From contig CANHJG010000010.1 of NCBI GenBank assembly GCA_947461205.1, positions 1-62,762 of the forward strand: 62,762 nucleotides of DNA. The letters are read 5' to 3'. The notes below the pieces were generated by a model, which worked only from the letters and a program-made list of their open reading frames with translations, did not search any database and was not told the DNA's origin. This DNA comes from Opitutia bacterium (GTDB taxonomy: Bacteria; Verrucomicrobiota; Verrucomicrobiia; Opitutales; Opitutaceae). Position numbers and translations under genes: made by a program. Numbering within the stretch: the stretch's first letter is position 1; each line of letters starts with the position of its first letter. Positions 62,663-62,762 of the stretch are shown piece after piece.

Positions 62663-62762
62663 GCCGGCGGGCGGCGGTGCATCCGAACTGTCAGGCAACC
62701 GATGGGTTTGCGCGGGCCAAGGGGCGACGCAGGGTTAACCCCCACCGGGCTGGCCCCGGGCA

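Overview
The window is high-GC bacterial DNA with the gene complement of a Verrucomicrobiota (most likely Opitutaceae-type) heterotroph. This is inferred from two large TonB-dependent receptors (one with the family-style FEVS...GYVAGSSLAGGR N-terminus), many Tat- and Sec-exported proteins of sugar metabolism, a giant Calx-beta surface protein, and small dispersed repeats such as CGAGAACGATT. I see no rRNA, tRNA, CRISPR array or intact insertion sequence.

Layout. 1-3352 (minus): three tandem paralogous periplasmic binding proteins of the branched-chain amino acid type, the last running off the left edge. 3588-10840: an LptF/LptG-type permease, small hypothetical proteins, a lipoprotein, a 2OG-Fe(II) oxygenase, a guanidinium-exporter-like SMR protein, a POT peptide transporter and an outer-membrane phospholipase A. 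10877-14276: a family 10 pectate lyase, a small membrane protein and a GT61 glycosyltransferase. 14277-16050: gene-poor, apparently decayed DNA with remnants of coding frames.

16054-31392 is the centrepiece: a tightly overlapping type II secretion operon (leader gene, gspE-F-G-H-I-J-K-L-M-C-D) preceded by a good promoter and a duplicated 17-bp operator-like motif. The secretin is encoded as two separately exported proteins whose break falls inside the N3 domain. The cluster ends with a histidine kinase and an NtrC-type regulator. Next comes a 2938-residue exported metalloprotease/Calx-beta/EF-hand protein (31621-40437), the obvious candidate cargo. One of its modules is nested in a Calx-beta repeat with its two halves in swapped order.

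40459-56522: a coiled-coil periplasmic protein, about 1.1 kb without a convincing gene, a TonB receptor, a GMC oxidoreductase with its Tat-exported small subunit, a tRNA-guanine transglycosylase fused to an MnmC-like methyltransferase (both halves address wobble position 34), EngB, a Gfo/Idh/MocA oxidoreductase with a 24-bp palindrome upstream, several small genes and a second TonB receptor. 56626-62662: a YchJ-like SEC-C protein, a secreted hypothetical protein, a Tet-type MFS exporter, a DUF1684 protein, a valine-rich leader peptide plus terminator that looks like a transcription attenuator in front of an 83-residue unknown gene, a Tat-exported mannonate-dehydratase-like protein and a small secreted protein with a terminator.

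Taken together the region serves nutrient capture at the envelope: polysaccharide and peptide degradation, receptors, oxidation of sugars in the periplasm, and a dedicated secretion machine with its own two-component regulator.
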